DNA from: Streptomyces alanosinicus
Lineage (GTDB): Bacteria; Actinomycetota; Actinomycetes; Streptomycetales; Streptomycetaceae
Direction: 5' to 3'
Length of the DNA stretch: 64,000 nucleotides
NCBI RefSeq assembly: GCF_014650595.1
Contig: NZ_BMVG01000012.1
Coordinates: forward strand, 124,001-188,000
Part shown: positions 17,827 to 26,478 of the stretch, in pieces
Numbering within the stretch: the stretch's first letter is position 1
Layout: each line of letters starts with the position of its first letter
Program-made: the position numbers and the translations under genes
The notes under the pieces: model-generated
The model's database searches: none
Told to the model about the DNA's origin: nothing
Seen by the model: the letters and a program-made list of their open reading frames with translations, nothing else

Positions 17827-17859
17827 TGTCCAGCAGGGAGACCATCGAGAGGGGCCGAC

Positions 17860-18639
17860 GTGACCACCACCGCAGACAGTGCCACCATCACCGCCCAGGA
17901 CCGCTCCCAGGGCCGAGTCGAGCCGGTACACGTGATGAACGAAGCCACGAATCCCGAGGGACAAAAGCGCTCCCTGCCGGGCCGACCTCCAGGAATCCGG
18001 GCGGACAGCTCGGGACTCACCGACCGGCAGCGCCGGGTGATCGAGGTCATCCGGGACTCCGTGCAGCGACGCGGCTATCCGCCGTCGATGCGCGAGATCG
18101 GCCAGGCCGTCGGGCTGTCGAGCACCTCCTCGGTGGCGCATCAACTGATGGCACTGGAGCGCAAGGGCTTCCTGCGCCGCGACCCGCACCGCCCGCGTGC
18201 GTACGAGGTGCGCGGCTCGGACCAGGCCGTGACCGTGCAGCCCACGGACACCGCCGGCAAGCCCGCCGCGTCGTACGTCCCGCTGGTCGGCCGGATCGCC
18301 GCCGGTGGCCCCATCCTCGCGGAAGAGTCCGTCGAGGACGTCTTCCCCCTCCCCCGTCAGCTCGTCGGCGACGGTGAGCTGTTCGTCCTCAAGGTCGTCG
18401 GCGACTCCATGATCGAGGCCGCGATCTGCGACGGCGACTGGGTGACCGTGCGCCGTCAGCCCGTCGCCGAGAACGGCGACATCGTGGCGGCCATGCTCGA
18501 CGGCGAAGCCACCGTCAAGCGCTTCAAGCGCGAGGACGGCCACGTCTGGCTCCTCCCGCACAACGCGGCCTACGAACCGATCCCCGGCGACGACGCGACC
18601 ATTCTGGGCAAGGTCGTCGCGGTGCTGCGACGCGTGTGA
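17860..18639 (+). CDS. lexA: LexA repressor
   Basis: 259 residues from GTG, repressor of the SOS regulon and self-cleaving S24 peptidase. The winged helix DNA-binding domain occupies about 53-116 (LTDRQRRVIEVIRD, SMREIGQAVGLSSTSSVAHQ). The cleavage site A148-G149 lies in RIAAGGPILA; the catalytic pair is S183 (GDSM) and K220 (ATVKRF). GTG is preferred because GAGAGGGG lies 5 nt upstream; the family core only begins about 45 residues later, so the internal ATG of MNEATNPEG (17938) is an alternative. The SOS box precedes it. Confidence 0.96.
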   Translation: MTTTADSATITAQDRSQGRVEPVHVMNEATNPEGQKRSLPGRPPGIRADSSGLTDRQRRVIEVIRDSVQRRGYPPSMREIGQAVGLSSTSSVAHQLMALERKGFLRRDPHRPRAYEVRGSDQAVTVQPTDTAGKPAASYVPLVGRIAAGGPILAEESVEDVFPLPRQLVGDGELFVLKVVGDSMIEAAICDGDWVTVRRQPVAENGDIVAAMLDGEATVKRFKREDGHVWLLPHNAAYEPIPGDDATILGKVVAVLRRV

Positions 18640-18804
18640 CGCCTGCAGCGGGCGCGCCGCGCGGCTGCTCGCTCCCTGACCGGGCCCCGGAACCCCTGCG
18701 CCGGTTCCGGGGTCCTGCTGTATCCGGATCCGGCGCCCGGCCGCGTCCCTCTCAAGGCGCCCGGCCGCGTCCGCGTCCAGGAGGGTGATTTCCGGCGCTT
18801 TCCC

Positions 18805-18845
18805 ATCGCGGGGTAGCCTGACCGCCGGTCAGGCTACCCCGCGAT
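18805..18845. terminator. Bidirectional terminator between lexA and dinG-like gene
   Basis: A perfect 19-bp stem (18805-18823 with 18827-18845) around a 3-nt loop. Its last base is the first base of the stop codon of the convergent helicase gene, so it serves both transcripts with no spare sequence on that side. Confidence 0.88.
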
Positions 18846-20836
18846 CACTCGGCCCCGGCCCGCTCTGCTTCCGACTCCCTGGCCGCCGCGTCGATCGCGG
18901 CCAGGGACTTACGGACCTGGTTACGGTCCGTGGTGGACCAGAACTCCGGCAGTGACGCCTTCAGATAGCCGCCGTAGCGTGCGGTGGCCAGTCGCTGATC
19001 CAGTACGGCAACCACGCCCCGGTCCCCCGTCGCACGGACGAGCCGGCCCGCGCCCTGGGCCATGAGCAGCGCCGCGTGCGTGGCGGCGACCGCCATGAAG
19101 CCATTGCCGCCGGCGTCCTCCACCGCCTTCTGCCGGGCGCTCATCAACGGATCGTCCGGACGCGGGAACGGGATCTTGTCCATGACGACCAGCTGGCAGC
19201 TCGGGCCGGGCACGTCGACGCCCTGCCACAGGGACAGGGTGCCGAACAGACAGGTCTTCGGATCGGCCGCGAAGTTCTTGATCAGTTCGCCGAGGGTCTC
19301 CTCGCCCTGGAGCAGGATCGGGAACTCGGGGATCCGCGAGCGCAGTTCCTCCGCCGCGAGCTGCGCGGCCCGCATGGACGAGAACAGACCGAGGGTGCGG
19401 CCTCCCGCCGCCTGGATCAGCTCGGTCAGCTCGTCGAGCATGTCGGAGCGCTCGCCGTCCCGCGCGGGGCGCGAGAGATGCTTGGCGATGTAGAGGATGC
19501 CCTGCTTGGGATAGTCGAAGGGGGAGCCGACGTCGACGCCCTTCCACTGCGGCAGGTCCTCGCCCTCCGTGCCCTCGGCGCCGAGCCCCAGGGAGGCGCC
19601 GACGCCGTTGAAGTCGCCGCCCAGCTTGAGGGTCGCCGAGGTGAGGACGACCGAGCGGTCCGCGAAGAGCTTCTCCCTGAGCAGACCCGAGACCGACATC
19701 GGGGCGACGCGCAGGGAGGCGCCGAAGCGGTCGTGCCGCTCGTACCAGACGACGTCCCACTCCGAGCCGTTCACGACCCGCTCCGCCACGTCGTGCACCG
19801 CCTCCACGGAGGCCAGCGCCTGCTTGCGGACCGCGTCCTCGTCCTGCACCGACTTGTCGCGCGTCGCGCCGATCGCGGAGATGACCGTACGGGCGGCGTC
19901 CCGCAGGGCCATCAGGGCGTAGCCGAGGTCTTCCGGGATCTCCTCCAGGCGGCCCGGCAGGGCCAGCTCCATCAGCCGCTCGAAGCCCTCGGCGGCGGTC
20001 TGGAGCTGATCCGCGGCCTTCTCGTTCACGAGCTTGGCGGCGCGCCGCACCGCGCGGTTGACCTGACCGGGCGTGAGTTCCCCGGTCGCGACACCGGTGA
20101 CCCGGGAGACGAGTTCATGGGCCTCGTCCACGATCAGCACCTCGTGCTGCGGCAGCACCGGCGCGCCCTCGATGGCGTCGATGGCGAGCAGCGCGTGGTT
20201 CGTGACCACGACCTCGGCGAGCTTGGCACGTTCGCGGGCCATCTCCGCGAAGCACTCGGCGCCGTACGCGCACTTCGACGCGCCCACGCACTCCCGTGAC
20301 GACACCGACACCTGCGCCCAGGCCCGGTCCGACACGCCGGGAGTGAGATCGTCCCGGTCGCCGGTCTCGGTCCCGTCCGACCAGTCGCGCAGCCGCAGGA
20401 GGTCCTGCCCCAGCTTGCTCGTCGGCGCGGCGGCCTCGAACTGGTCGAAGAGCCCGTCCTCCTCGTCCTGCGGCATGCCCTCGTGCAGCCGGTGCAGACA
20501 GAGGTAGTTCGAGCGGCCCTTGAGCATCGCGAAACCCGGGCGGCGGCGCAGCAGCGGGTGCAGGGCGTCGACCGTGCGGGGCAGATCGCGCTCCACGAGC
20601 TGGCGCTGCAGCGCGAGGGTGGCCGTCGCCACGACCACCCGTTCCCCGTGCGCGAGCGCCGGCACCAGGTAGCCGAGCGACTTTCCGGTGCCGGTGCCGG
20701 CCTGGACCAGCAGATGGGATCCGTCGTCGATCGCCTCGGCGACCGCTTCGGCCATGGTCACCTGGCCGGGGCGCTCTGTGCCGCCGACAGCGGCGACGGC
20801 GGCATGCAGGAGTTCGGGGAGTGAGGGCTTCGTCAT
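18845..20836 (-). CDS. dinG: DinG/XPD-type iron-sulfur ATP-dependent DNA helicase
   Basis: 663 residues, superfamily 2 helicase acting 5'-3' in repair and on R-loops. Walker A AGTGTGKS is at 46-53 and the DEAH box in LIVDEAHELVSRV. Four cysteines could hold the 4Fe-4S cluster: one in NYLCLHRL and three in CVGASKCAYGAEC with x5 spacings, close to the arrangement in E. coli DinG. Motif VI QGAGRLVR lies near residue 600. A TAGGGT box ends 9 nt before the ATG. No LexA site was found in front of it despite the neighbouring lexA. Confidence 0.9.
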   Translation of the reverse strand: MTKPSLPELLHAAVAAVGGTERPGQVTMAEAVAEAIDDGSHLLVQAGTGTGKSLGYLVPALAHGERVVVATATLALQRQLVERDLPRTVDALHPLLRRRPGFAMLKGRSNYLCLHRLHEGMPQDEEDGLFDQFEAAAPTSKLGQDLLRLRDWSDGTETGDRDDLTPGVSDRAWAQVSVSSRECVGASKCAYGAECFAEMARERAKLAEVVVTNHALLAIDAIEGAPVLPQHEVLIVDEAHELVSRVTGVATGELTPGQVNRAVRRAAKLVNEKAADQLQTAAEGFERLMELALPGRLEEIPEDLGYALMALRDAARTVISAIGATRDKSVQDEDAVRKQALASVEAVHDVAERVVNGSEWDVVWYERHDRFGASLRVAPMSVSGLLREKLFADRSVVLTSATLKLGGDFNGVGASLGLGAEGTEGEDLPQWKGVDVGSPFDYPKQGILYIAKHLSRPARDGERSDMLDELTELIQAAGGRTLGLFSSMRAAQLAAEELRSRIPEFPILLQGEETLGELIKNFAADPKTCLFGTLSLWQGVDVPGPSCQLVVMDKIPFPRPDDPLMSARQKAVEDAGGNGFMAVAATHAALLMAQGAGRLVRATGDRGVVAVLDQRLATARYGGYLKASLPEFWSTTDRNQVRKSLAAIDAAARESEAERAGAE

Positions 20837-21050
20837 AGCCCGACCACCCTACGGCCCGGCACTGACAAACGGGCGATCAAGGCGGGGACGGGCGGCGGGA
20901 TCACGGCCGGGCTCCTGGAGGGGTGGGCGGGCGCGAGGCGCACGCGGACGGGTTCGAAGGAAAGGGGCGGACAGGTTTCGAGAAAACGGAGGAAGTGCGG
21001 GCGCGGTCGACCCAGGCGGGGACCACATGTGAACGCACCCTCACAGGGCG

Positions 21051-21860
21051 TTACATCACATCGCGCAGGGCCCGGTCCCGGATCATGACAGCGGCCCGCT
21101 TGCCGGGCAGCTCGACCTCCTCCGCGAACCGGAAGCCGGCGCTCAGGAACGCCGCCACGGACGGGGCGTTGCGAAGATCGGGTTCCGCTACGACCCGTGC
21201 GCACGCCGGGCGCCGGTCGAGGATCAGGTCGGCCACGGCTCGGAGCAGGGCGGATCCCAGCCCGCGCCCTCGGTCCCCGGCCTCGCCGACGAGGAGGTGG
21301 ATCCCGGTGTCATGGGGACGGGCCGGATAGTGGCGGGCCAGCGGATCCAGGTCGGCGCGGTAGATCTCCCAGTAGCTCATCGGTGTGCCGTCCAGTACGC
21401 CGAGACACGGCACGCTGCGCCCGTCGCCGTCGAGCTGAGCGCGCAGATGGTCCTCCGTCCGCTTCTGGGAGCCGGCCAGCTCCCAGAAGGGCGCTACGGC
21501 GGGGTCGTTCATCCACCGATGGATGCGGGGCAGGTCCTCGTCGACGCGCACGGGCAGGAGCTGGAAGGTGCCGACGGGGGTGACCACCGGACCCCAGGTG
21601 TGGAGTTGGTCCAGGAGGTGGGCCGCCCCTACGGCGAAGACGGCGAGGAACTCGGAGGGCAGCTGCAGTTCCAGGGTGTCCTCGCAGTCCCCTTCGTCGT
21701 CCTCGATGGCGAACCCGGTGAAGGGGGCGGCCGGTGTGCTGCCCGCGCTGTCCCCTCGGGGGCCGTCGGCGCCCCGGACCACAGGGGCACCCGGGGGGAC
21801 GGGGGTGCCGGAAGGGGCGGGGCGGGCGCCGAGGCCGGCGTTCGCGTCGGTGGGAGGCAA
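21051..21860 (-). CDS. Siderophore-type GNAT acyltransferase (IucB/AlcB-like)
   Basis: 269 residues. After a ~50-residue Pro/Gly-rich leader, the GNAT core spans about 95-260: RIHRWMNDPAVAPFWELAG is the siderophore-acyltransferase signature, SYWEIYRADLDPLARHY the substrate side, and GDRGRGLGSALL the acetyl-CoA pyrophosphate loop. Such enzymes acylate an N-hydroxylated lysine or diamine for siderophore assembly. Start is TTG, 6 nt after AGGAG. Last gene of the three-gene siderophore locus, 132 bp after the synthetase. No hydroxylase gene is nearby, so the acyl acceptor is uncertain. Confidence 0.85.
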   Translation of the reverse strand: MPPTDANAGLGARPAPSGTPVPPGAPVVRGADGPRGDSAGSTPAAPFTGFAIEDDEGDCEDTLELQLPSEFLAVFAVGAAHLLDQLHTWGPVVTPVGTFQLLPVRVDEDLPRIHRWMNDPAVAPFWELAGSQKRTEDHLRAQLDGDGRSVPCLGVLDGTPMSYWEIYRADLDPLARHYPARPHDTGIHLLVGEAGDRGRGLGSALLRAVADLILDRRPACARVVAEPDLRNAPSVAAFLSAGFRFAEEVELPGKRAAVMIRDRALRDVM

Positions 21861-21992
21861 GGTGCGCTCCTCTCAGGAGACGAGGTGGGTCATGGTCCTC
21901 GGTGATGCGGGGAGACAAGGGAGACAGCGGAGACAGGTGGACGGGCTCAGGGATGAACGGTGGGTGGGCTCGGGGATGAAGGGTGGACGGGC

Positions 21993-24149
21993 TCAGGGAT
22001 GAAGAGGGTTGGCGATGGTGACGTAGACGGACTGGGTGTCGACCGGGCCGATGAGTTCGTCAAGGCCGTGCAGCCGGGTCAGCAGGTTGGCCTTGCAGCG
22101 CAGGACGGGTGAGTCGAGCAGATGGCGGGGCAGCGGGGTACGCAGTGCGCCGGGTCCCGTGGCGACGCCGGTGAGGAAGCGACGGAAGGCCGCGAGGAGG
22201 AGTCTTTCGTCGACAAGGCGCTGGGAGCCGAACGCGCCGATCAGGCCCAGCACATTGTTGATGGCCAGGTAGTAGGCGAAGCGTTCGTCGGTGACCTCGT
22301 CGGAGACGAAGGTGTCGCTGCGCTCTCCGACGCCGGGCAGCCGGGATCCCAGTTCGGCGCGCCGGGACTCGCGGAAGTAGTAGCCCTGGTTGTCGCGGTA
22401 GCGGCCGCCGGCGGGCCAGCCGTCGCGGTCGAGCAGGAGCAGGGTGTTCTGCTGGTGGGCTTCGAGGGCGATGCCCGCCTCGCCGTCCAGCCAGAGGACG
22501 GGACGGACGACCTGCTCCAGGTACCGGAGGAACCACTCGGCGGCAACGGCGCCGACGGGCCGGCCGGTGTGCGCGGCGAGCCGCGTGATGAGCAGGGCCA
22601 AGCGGGACCGCATGGGCCAAGTGCCCTGTCGGGGCGAGGAGTTGACCGCTGGTTCGGCAGCGGGACGGGGCGATACGAGCGCCGAGGAGTTGCCGGCCGG
22701 TTCGACGACGGGACGCGGCGAGACGAGTCCGGCGACACAGCCGACATCCTCGCTCGGCGCGAACGGGTTGTGTCTGATCAGCACGTCGAGTCCGGTGACG
22801 GGCCCCTGGTCCGGGTCGTCGACGGCGAGCCAGGCCGGGTCGCGGACGATGTCGAAGCCGGGGTGTACGGCCTGCCACTGCTTGGCCAGGCCGGTGCGCA
22901 GCAGCCGGTGCACCTCGACTCCCCGGTGCAGTTCCTTGCGGAGGTTCTCCCGGCGGGAGTTGGTGATGCGCAGGCCGAGCGACAGCTTGAGCATCGCCGG
23001 GGCACCGGATCGGTGGACGGTGCGGACGGAGGAGGTGGGATGCCAGCTGGGTCCGAGGGGGCCGAGGTCACGGAGGAGGCCGGAGTCGAGCAGAGCGGCG
23101 ACGGCTGCGCGGTGGCGCAGTTCGCGGGCCTGCCATGGGTGCAGGGGGAGGGCGGCGTGGCCGTCGGGCAGTGGGAGACCGGTATCGGCGAAGCGCCTTG
23201 TGAGGTCGGCGGCGGGGACGGGTCGGCCGCGCTCGGTCCAGGCGGAGTCGCAGGCGAGGAGGGCAGGGGCGACCGCGATCCAGTGCAGAGGGAAGGAGCC
23301 CCGCAACTCCGGTGAGTAGCGGGGGGTTTCCGAAGCGGTCAGGCCTTCCCGGCTCTTGGGGGTCGGGTGCAGGGGGTGTCCGAGCAGGAGGGCCTGCTCG
23401 GCGGAGAGAAAGAGATCGGGCCCGTCGGCGGGGCGCTCGCGCCGGTCACGGATGAAGATGGCGGTGTGTCGGACGGAGTCGGCGACCCGGCCCACCAGGC
23501 CGCCGCCATCGCTTTCGCTACCGGCTCTGCCACCGCCATCGCTGCCGGCACCGGCCCTGCCGCCACCATCGCTGTCGCCACCGGCTCTGCCACCGCCATC
23601 GCTACCGCCGCCGGCTCTGCCGTACCCGTCGTCGCCGGCCGCAGGGTGCCCGGCGGGGGCGTCTCCGTGGGTGCCGGCGATGGGCTTCCGGGGACGGCAG
23701 CCGCTGAGCGTGGCGCCCGCTGCCTCCCGGGCGAGCAGCGCCGCCAGGGTGGCGGAGTCTACGGCGGGGGCGGTGTCGGGGGCGCTGTGCAGGCGTGGCG
23801 GGCCGAAGCGGTGCCAGCCGGTCGGCGACCAGTAGCGGACCGGCACGAGCAGGGCGGTGCCGCTGGCCGGGAGCGGAAGGTGGAGGGTGCCGTTGGTGGG
23901 GGCGGCCAGGCCGGTCTCTCGTACCCAGCAGCGCAGGAGGTTCTCCACGGCGGCGGCCTGGGCGGCGGTGTGCGGGTCAGGATGTTCCAGGAGCTCGCAT
24001 CCGGGCTCGGTCACCCGGGTGAGATCCGCGGTGCGCCTTTTCTGCTGGGGAACCGACTCGGCGAGCGGCACGGGAGAGGCCGGCGTGCCGGAGTCGCCCT
24101 GTTCGTCGGGGGCACCGGAGCTGCCGTCGGGTGTGGGCGTGTCGTTCAT
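21993..24149 (-). CDS. IucA/IucC-family NRPS-independent siderophore synthetase
   Basis: 718 residues, longer than the usual ~600. Such enzymes adenylate a carboxylate (citrate or a derivative) and condense it with an amine or alcohol. Family elements: HPLHPTPKSREG (ATP loop), LPLHPWQ, TSSVRTVHR, KLSLGLRITNSRREN, then EAHQQNTLL with the C-terminal FhuF-like ferric reductase/IucA end. The extra length is two in-frame repeat insertions: four 10-residue GRAGxxSDGG units (about 176-216) and a duplicated 16-residue unit (about 473-505). Start is ATG behind GAGGAG. Middle gene of the locus. Confidence 0.92.
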   Translation of the reverse strand: MNDTPTPDGSSGAPDEQGDSGTPASPVPLAESVPQQKRRTADLTRVTEPGCELLEHPDPHTAAQAAAVENLLRCWVRETGLAAPTNGTLHLPLPASGTALLVPVRYWSPTGWHRFGPPRLHSAPDTAPAVDSATLAALLAREAAGATLSGCRPRKPIAGTHGDAPAGHPAAGDDGYGRAGGGSDGGGRAGGDSDGGGRAGAGSDGGGRAGSESDGGGLVGRVADSVRHTAIFIRDRRERPADGPDLFLSAEQALLLGHPLHPTPKSREGLTASETPRYSPELRGSFPLHWIAVAPALLACDSAWTERGRPVPAADLTRRFADTGLPLPDGHAALPLHPWQARELRHRAAVAALLDSGLLRDLGPLGPSWHPTSSVRTVHRSGAPAMLKLSLGLRITNSRRENLRKELHRGVEVHRLLRTGLAKQWQAVHPGFDIVRDPAWLAVDDPDQGPVTGLDVLIRHNPFAPSEDVGCVAGLVSPRPVVEPAGNSSALVSPRPAAEPAVNSSPRQGTWPMRSRLALLITRLAAHTGRPVGAVAAEWFLRYLEQVVRPVLWLDGEAGIALEAHQQNTLLLLDRDGWPAGGRYRDNQGYYFRESRRAELGSRLPGVGERSDTFVSDEVTDERFAYYLAINNVLGLIGAFGSQRLVDERLLLAAFRRFLTGVATGPGALRTPLPRHLLDSPVLRCKANLLTRLHGLDELIGPVDTQSVYVTIANPLHP
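22635..22730. repeat. 48-bp tandem duplication inside the synthetase gene
   Basis: Two adjacent diverged 48-bp copies, 22635-22682 and 22683-22730, each beginning CGAGGAGTTG. Each encodes 16 residues of the VSPRPxxEPAxNSS type, so the reading frame is kept. Confidence 0.85.
23501..23625. repeat. 30-bp tandem repeat inside the synthetase gene
   Basis: About four units of 30 bp, with near-identical starts at 23521, 23551, 23581 and a partial at 23611, plus a partial before 23521. They encode the Gly/Ser/Asp-rich decapeptides GRAGxxSDGG. There is no spacer, so it is not a CRISPR array. Confidence 0.9.
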
Positions 24150-24509
24150 GACGGCTCCTCGTAGCTGGCTGGGAGGTGCGGGTTCCTGCTGTCGCTGTGT
24201 CGCCGTTCCCGGGTGGCGCCGACGCTTGCCCTTGTGGCGGCCTCGGTGGCGGATCACCCTGGTCGCGGAGAGCGGGGGAGCGGGAGCGGGAGAGCTGTGG
24301 GTGTGGGTCACGGGAGGCCGGTGCGGCCCGAATGTCCTCACTGGTAGGGGTGTTGGGGTGGTCGGGACGGAAAGGGCGAGAGGGCGGAAGAGGATGGGAG
24401 GGCGGGAAGGGCGGAATGGACAGGCAGGACGGGAAGGGAGCGATTCCGAGGGCTGCTGCCGGCTTCGGGAACCGGGCAGTGTGGGCGCTGCCCTCAGTCC
24501 GCACCCTGG
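24150..24509. other. 360-bp gap inside the siderophore operon, strongly strand-biased
   Basis: Between aminotransferase and synthetase genes. From about 24260 to 24440 the + strand is almost pure purine (GGGAGCGGGAG and GGCGGAAGAGGATGGGAGGG types), so the operon transcript, read from the minus strand, is C/U-rich and G-poor here. That is the composition of Rho-utilisation sites. No gene is seen. Confidence 0.5.
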
Positions 24510-24533
24510 TCAGAGGTCCGCACCCTGGTCAGA
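24497..24533. repeat. 18-bp direct repeat across the aminotransferase stop
   Basis: GTCCGCACCCTGGTCAGA occurs exactly at 24497-24514 and 24516-24533. One copy encodes the last residues (SDQGAD) of the aminotransferase and the other contains its stop codon. Confidence 0.9.
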
Positions 24534-25967
24534 TCCATGGTGTCTGAGGTGACGCGGGCTCTTCCCCTCGTGCGTGCGGGCCACCGCTGCCACCGCGTCC
24601 GCCAGGCGGTCCAGAACGGCCGCCGCCTGCTCGTCGCTGATCGTGAGCGGGGGAAGCAGCCGGACCACGGCCGCGTGACGGCCGCCGAGTTCGACGATCA
24701 ATCCGCGCTGGAGGCACTCCCGTTGGACGGCGACGGCGAGGTCGGGCGCGGCCGGGTGCGGTGTGCGGGGGGACTCCAGGTCGGGGGACGCGGCGTGGCG
24801 GTCGCCGGATTCGGCTGCGGAGCCTTCGGGATCCACCAGTTCGAGCCCGATCATCAGCCCCCGTCCCCGCACCTCCCCTACGCAGGCGAACCTGTCGGCC
24901 AGCTCACGGAGTTGGCGCAGCATGCGGGTGCCGAGGTCGGCGGCGCGTTCGGCGAGGCCGTTCTCCCGCACATGGCTGAGGGTCGCGGTGCCCGCGGCCA
25001 TGGCGAGTTGGTTGCCTCGGAAGGTTCCGGCGTGGGCGCCGGGTTGCCAGACGTCGAGATCGTCGCGGTAGACGATCACGGCCAGCGGGAGGCTGCCGCC
25101 GATGGCCTTGGACAGGACCATGACGTCAGGGGTGATACCGCTGTGGTCGACGGCCCAGAAGGCGCCCGTCCTACCGACGCCGGTCTGGATCTCGTCGGCG
25201 ATCAGCGGGATCTCCCGGGCGGCCGTGAGCTGCCGCATACGGCGCAGCCAGTCGTCCGGTCCGGGGATCACCCCGCCCTCGCCCTGGACGGGTTCGAGGA
25301 TCATCCCGGCGGGCAGCGGCACACCCGACTTGGGGTCGTCGAGGAGGGACTCGGTCCAGTGGGCGGCGAGTTCGGCGCCGCGCGGTCCGCCGACGCCGAA
25401 GGGGCAGCGGTAGTCCTGTGGATAGGGCAGACGGGCGACCTGGATGTCACGGGCGCCGCCCGAGGCGGCCAGGGCACCGGCGGTCATGCCGTGGTAGGCG
25501 CCGGTGAAGGCGAGGACACCGGTGCGGCCGGTCGCGGCCCGGACCAGTTTGAGGGCGGCCTCGACGGCGTCCGTTCCGGCCGGTCCGCAGAACTGGACGC
25601 GTCCGCGGTCGGCGAGGCCGGCCGGGAGGGTGCGGAACAGTTCGGTGATGAAGGCGTCCTTGACGGGGGTGGCCAGGTCGAGGACGGAGAGGGGGGCGCC
25701 GGAGTCGAGGACGCCGCGGATGGCTTCCAGTACGACCGGATGGTTGTGGCCGAGGGCGAGGGTGCCGGCGCCCGAGAGACAGTCGAGATAGCGACGGCCG
25801 TCGGCGCCCTCGATGGTGAGCCCGCGCGCCCTGACCGGGACGATGGGCAGCGCCCGTGCGTAGGTACGGGCGGAGGATTCCCGCGCCGACTGGCGTCTGA
25901 GGATCCCCTCGTGCACGGCGGGCGCTCCCCCGTTCGTGTCTCCAGCCATCGACTCCGTAACGGCCAC
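24510..25967 (-). CDS. Diaminobutyrate--2-oxoglutarate aminotransferase-like PLP enzyme
   Basis: 485 residues, class III aminotransferase fold type I. Cofactor motifs: GTDAVEAALKLVRAATGR, ADEIQTGVGRTG (Asp binding the pyridine nitrogen) and the Schiff-base Lys in VLSKAIGG; FRGNQLAMAAG closes the site. Siderophore-associated members make 2,4-diaminobutyrate or a related diamine. A low-complexity insertion (EGSAAESGDRHAASPDLESP) sits near residue 400. The GTG start follows GGGGAGG by 10 nt. First gene of the siderophore locus, so it probably supplies the amine condensed by the downstream synthetase. No iron box was found upstream. Confidence 0.88.
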   Translation of the reverse strand: MAVTESMAGDTNGGAPAVHEGILRRQSARESSARTYARALPIVPVRARGLTIEGADGRRYLDCLSGAGTLALGHNHPVVLEAIRGVLDSGAPLSVLDLATPVKDAFITELFRTLPAGLADRGRVQFCGPAGTDAVEAALKLVRAATGRTGVLAFTGAYHGMTAGALAASGGARDIQVARLPYPQDYRCPFGVGGPRGAELAAHWTESLLDDPKSGVPLPAGMILEPVQGEGGVIPGPDDWLRRMRQLTAAREIPLIADEIQTGVGRTGAFWAVDHSGITPDVMVLSKAIGGSLPLAVIVYRDDLDVWQPGAHAGTFRGNQLAMAAGTATLSHVRENGLAERAADLGTRMLRQLRELADRFACVGEVRGRGLMIGLELVDPEGSAAESGDRHAASPDLESPRTPHPAAPDLAVAVQRECLQRGLIVELGGRHAAVVRLLPPLTISDEQAAAVLDRLADAVAAVARTHEGKSPRHLRHHGSDQGADL

Positions 25968-26085
25968 CGGTCGCTGTCCTCCCCGCTGTTCAGAGGCGAG
26001 TTGATCCACGGGGACCAAGTGCAGGCAGCTGGCCCCCCACCGCTACAACCTCCGGCCGTTCGACGGGTTACGGGTTGCCGCAAGA

Positions 26086-26337
26086 TCATTGCCGGGACGG
26101 CAGGACGACGGCAGGTCGACAGCCGACCGTCAGACGGACGACGGCCGACCGCCGGGCGGACGACGGGCGGACGACGGACGGTCGGGGTGTTCCGCACGGT
26201 CTCACGCGCCGCGCCCCCAACGTCGGTCGGATCAGGGAACGGATCAAGGACAGGAGCGGTGAATGGACGTCAAACCGGTAGATCCACGGATGATTGGCCA
26301 GCTCAGACGGCTTGTAGCCGAACCGTTGCCGTTCCAT
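26086..26337 (-). CDS. Possible small protein, 83 residues
   Basis: A short frame starting with ATG, 6 nt after GGGGGA. The first ~40 residues (MERQRFGYKPSELANHPWIY...) have normal composition; the last ~40 are Arg/Pro/Val-rich because they run through GACGG-type repeats at 26095-26190. No family recognised. It is 118 bp upstream of the siderophore aminotransferase and co-oriented, so it could be a leader gene of that operon or chance. Confidence 0.3.
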   Translation of the reverse strand: MERQRFGYKPSELANHPWIYRFDVHSPLLSLIRSLIRPTLGARRVRPCGTPRPSVVRPSSARRSAVVRLTVGCRPAVVLPSRQ

Positions 26338-26397
26338 CGGAAGTCCCCCACAGCGAGCGCATAGTCTGGGACGCCGTTTCCCAAAACGATCGTGGGA

Positions 26398-26428
26398 CGG
26401 CCGTGAACGTCCCATGAGTTCACGGCCG
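26398..26428. promoter_or_regulatory. Inverted repeat upstream of secreted protease gene
   Basis: CGGCCGTGAAC (26398-26408) and GTTCACGGCCG (26418-26428) form perfect 11-bp arms around 9 nt, 50 bp before the protease ATG. It may be an operator or an mRNA hairpin. Confidence 0.5.
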
Positions 26429-26478
26429 GTGGCGCGACCGAAGCGCCGAGTACCTTCACAACAGGGGGAGTCAAGAGC

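Noticed and set aside
23501..23625. CRISPR-like regular 30-bp repeats
   Set aside because: Units are contiguous without spacers and encode in-frame decapeptides inside a real gene; no cas genes.
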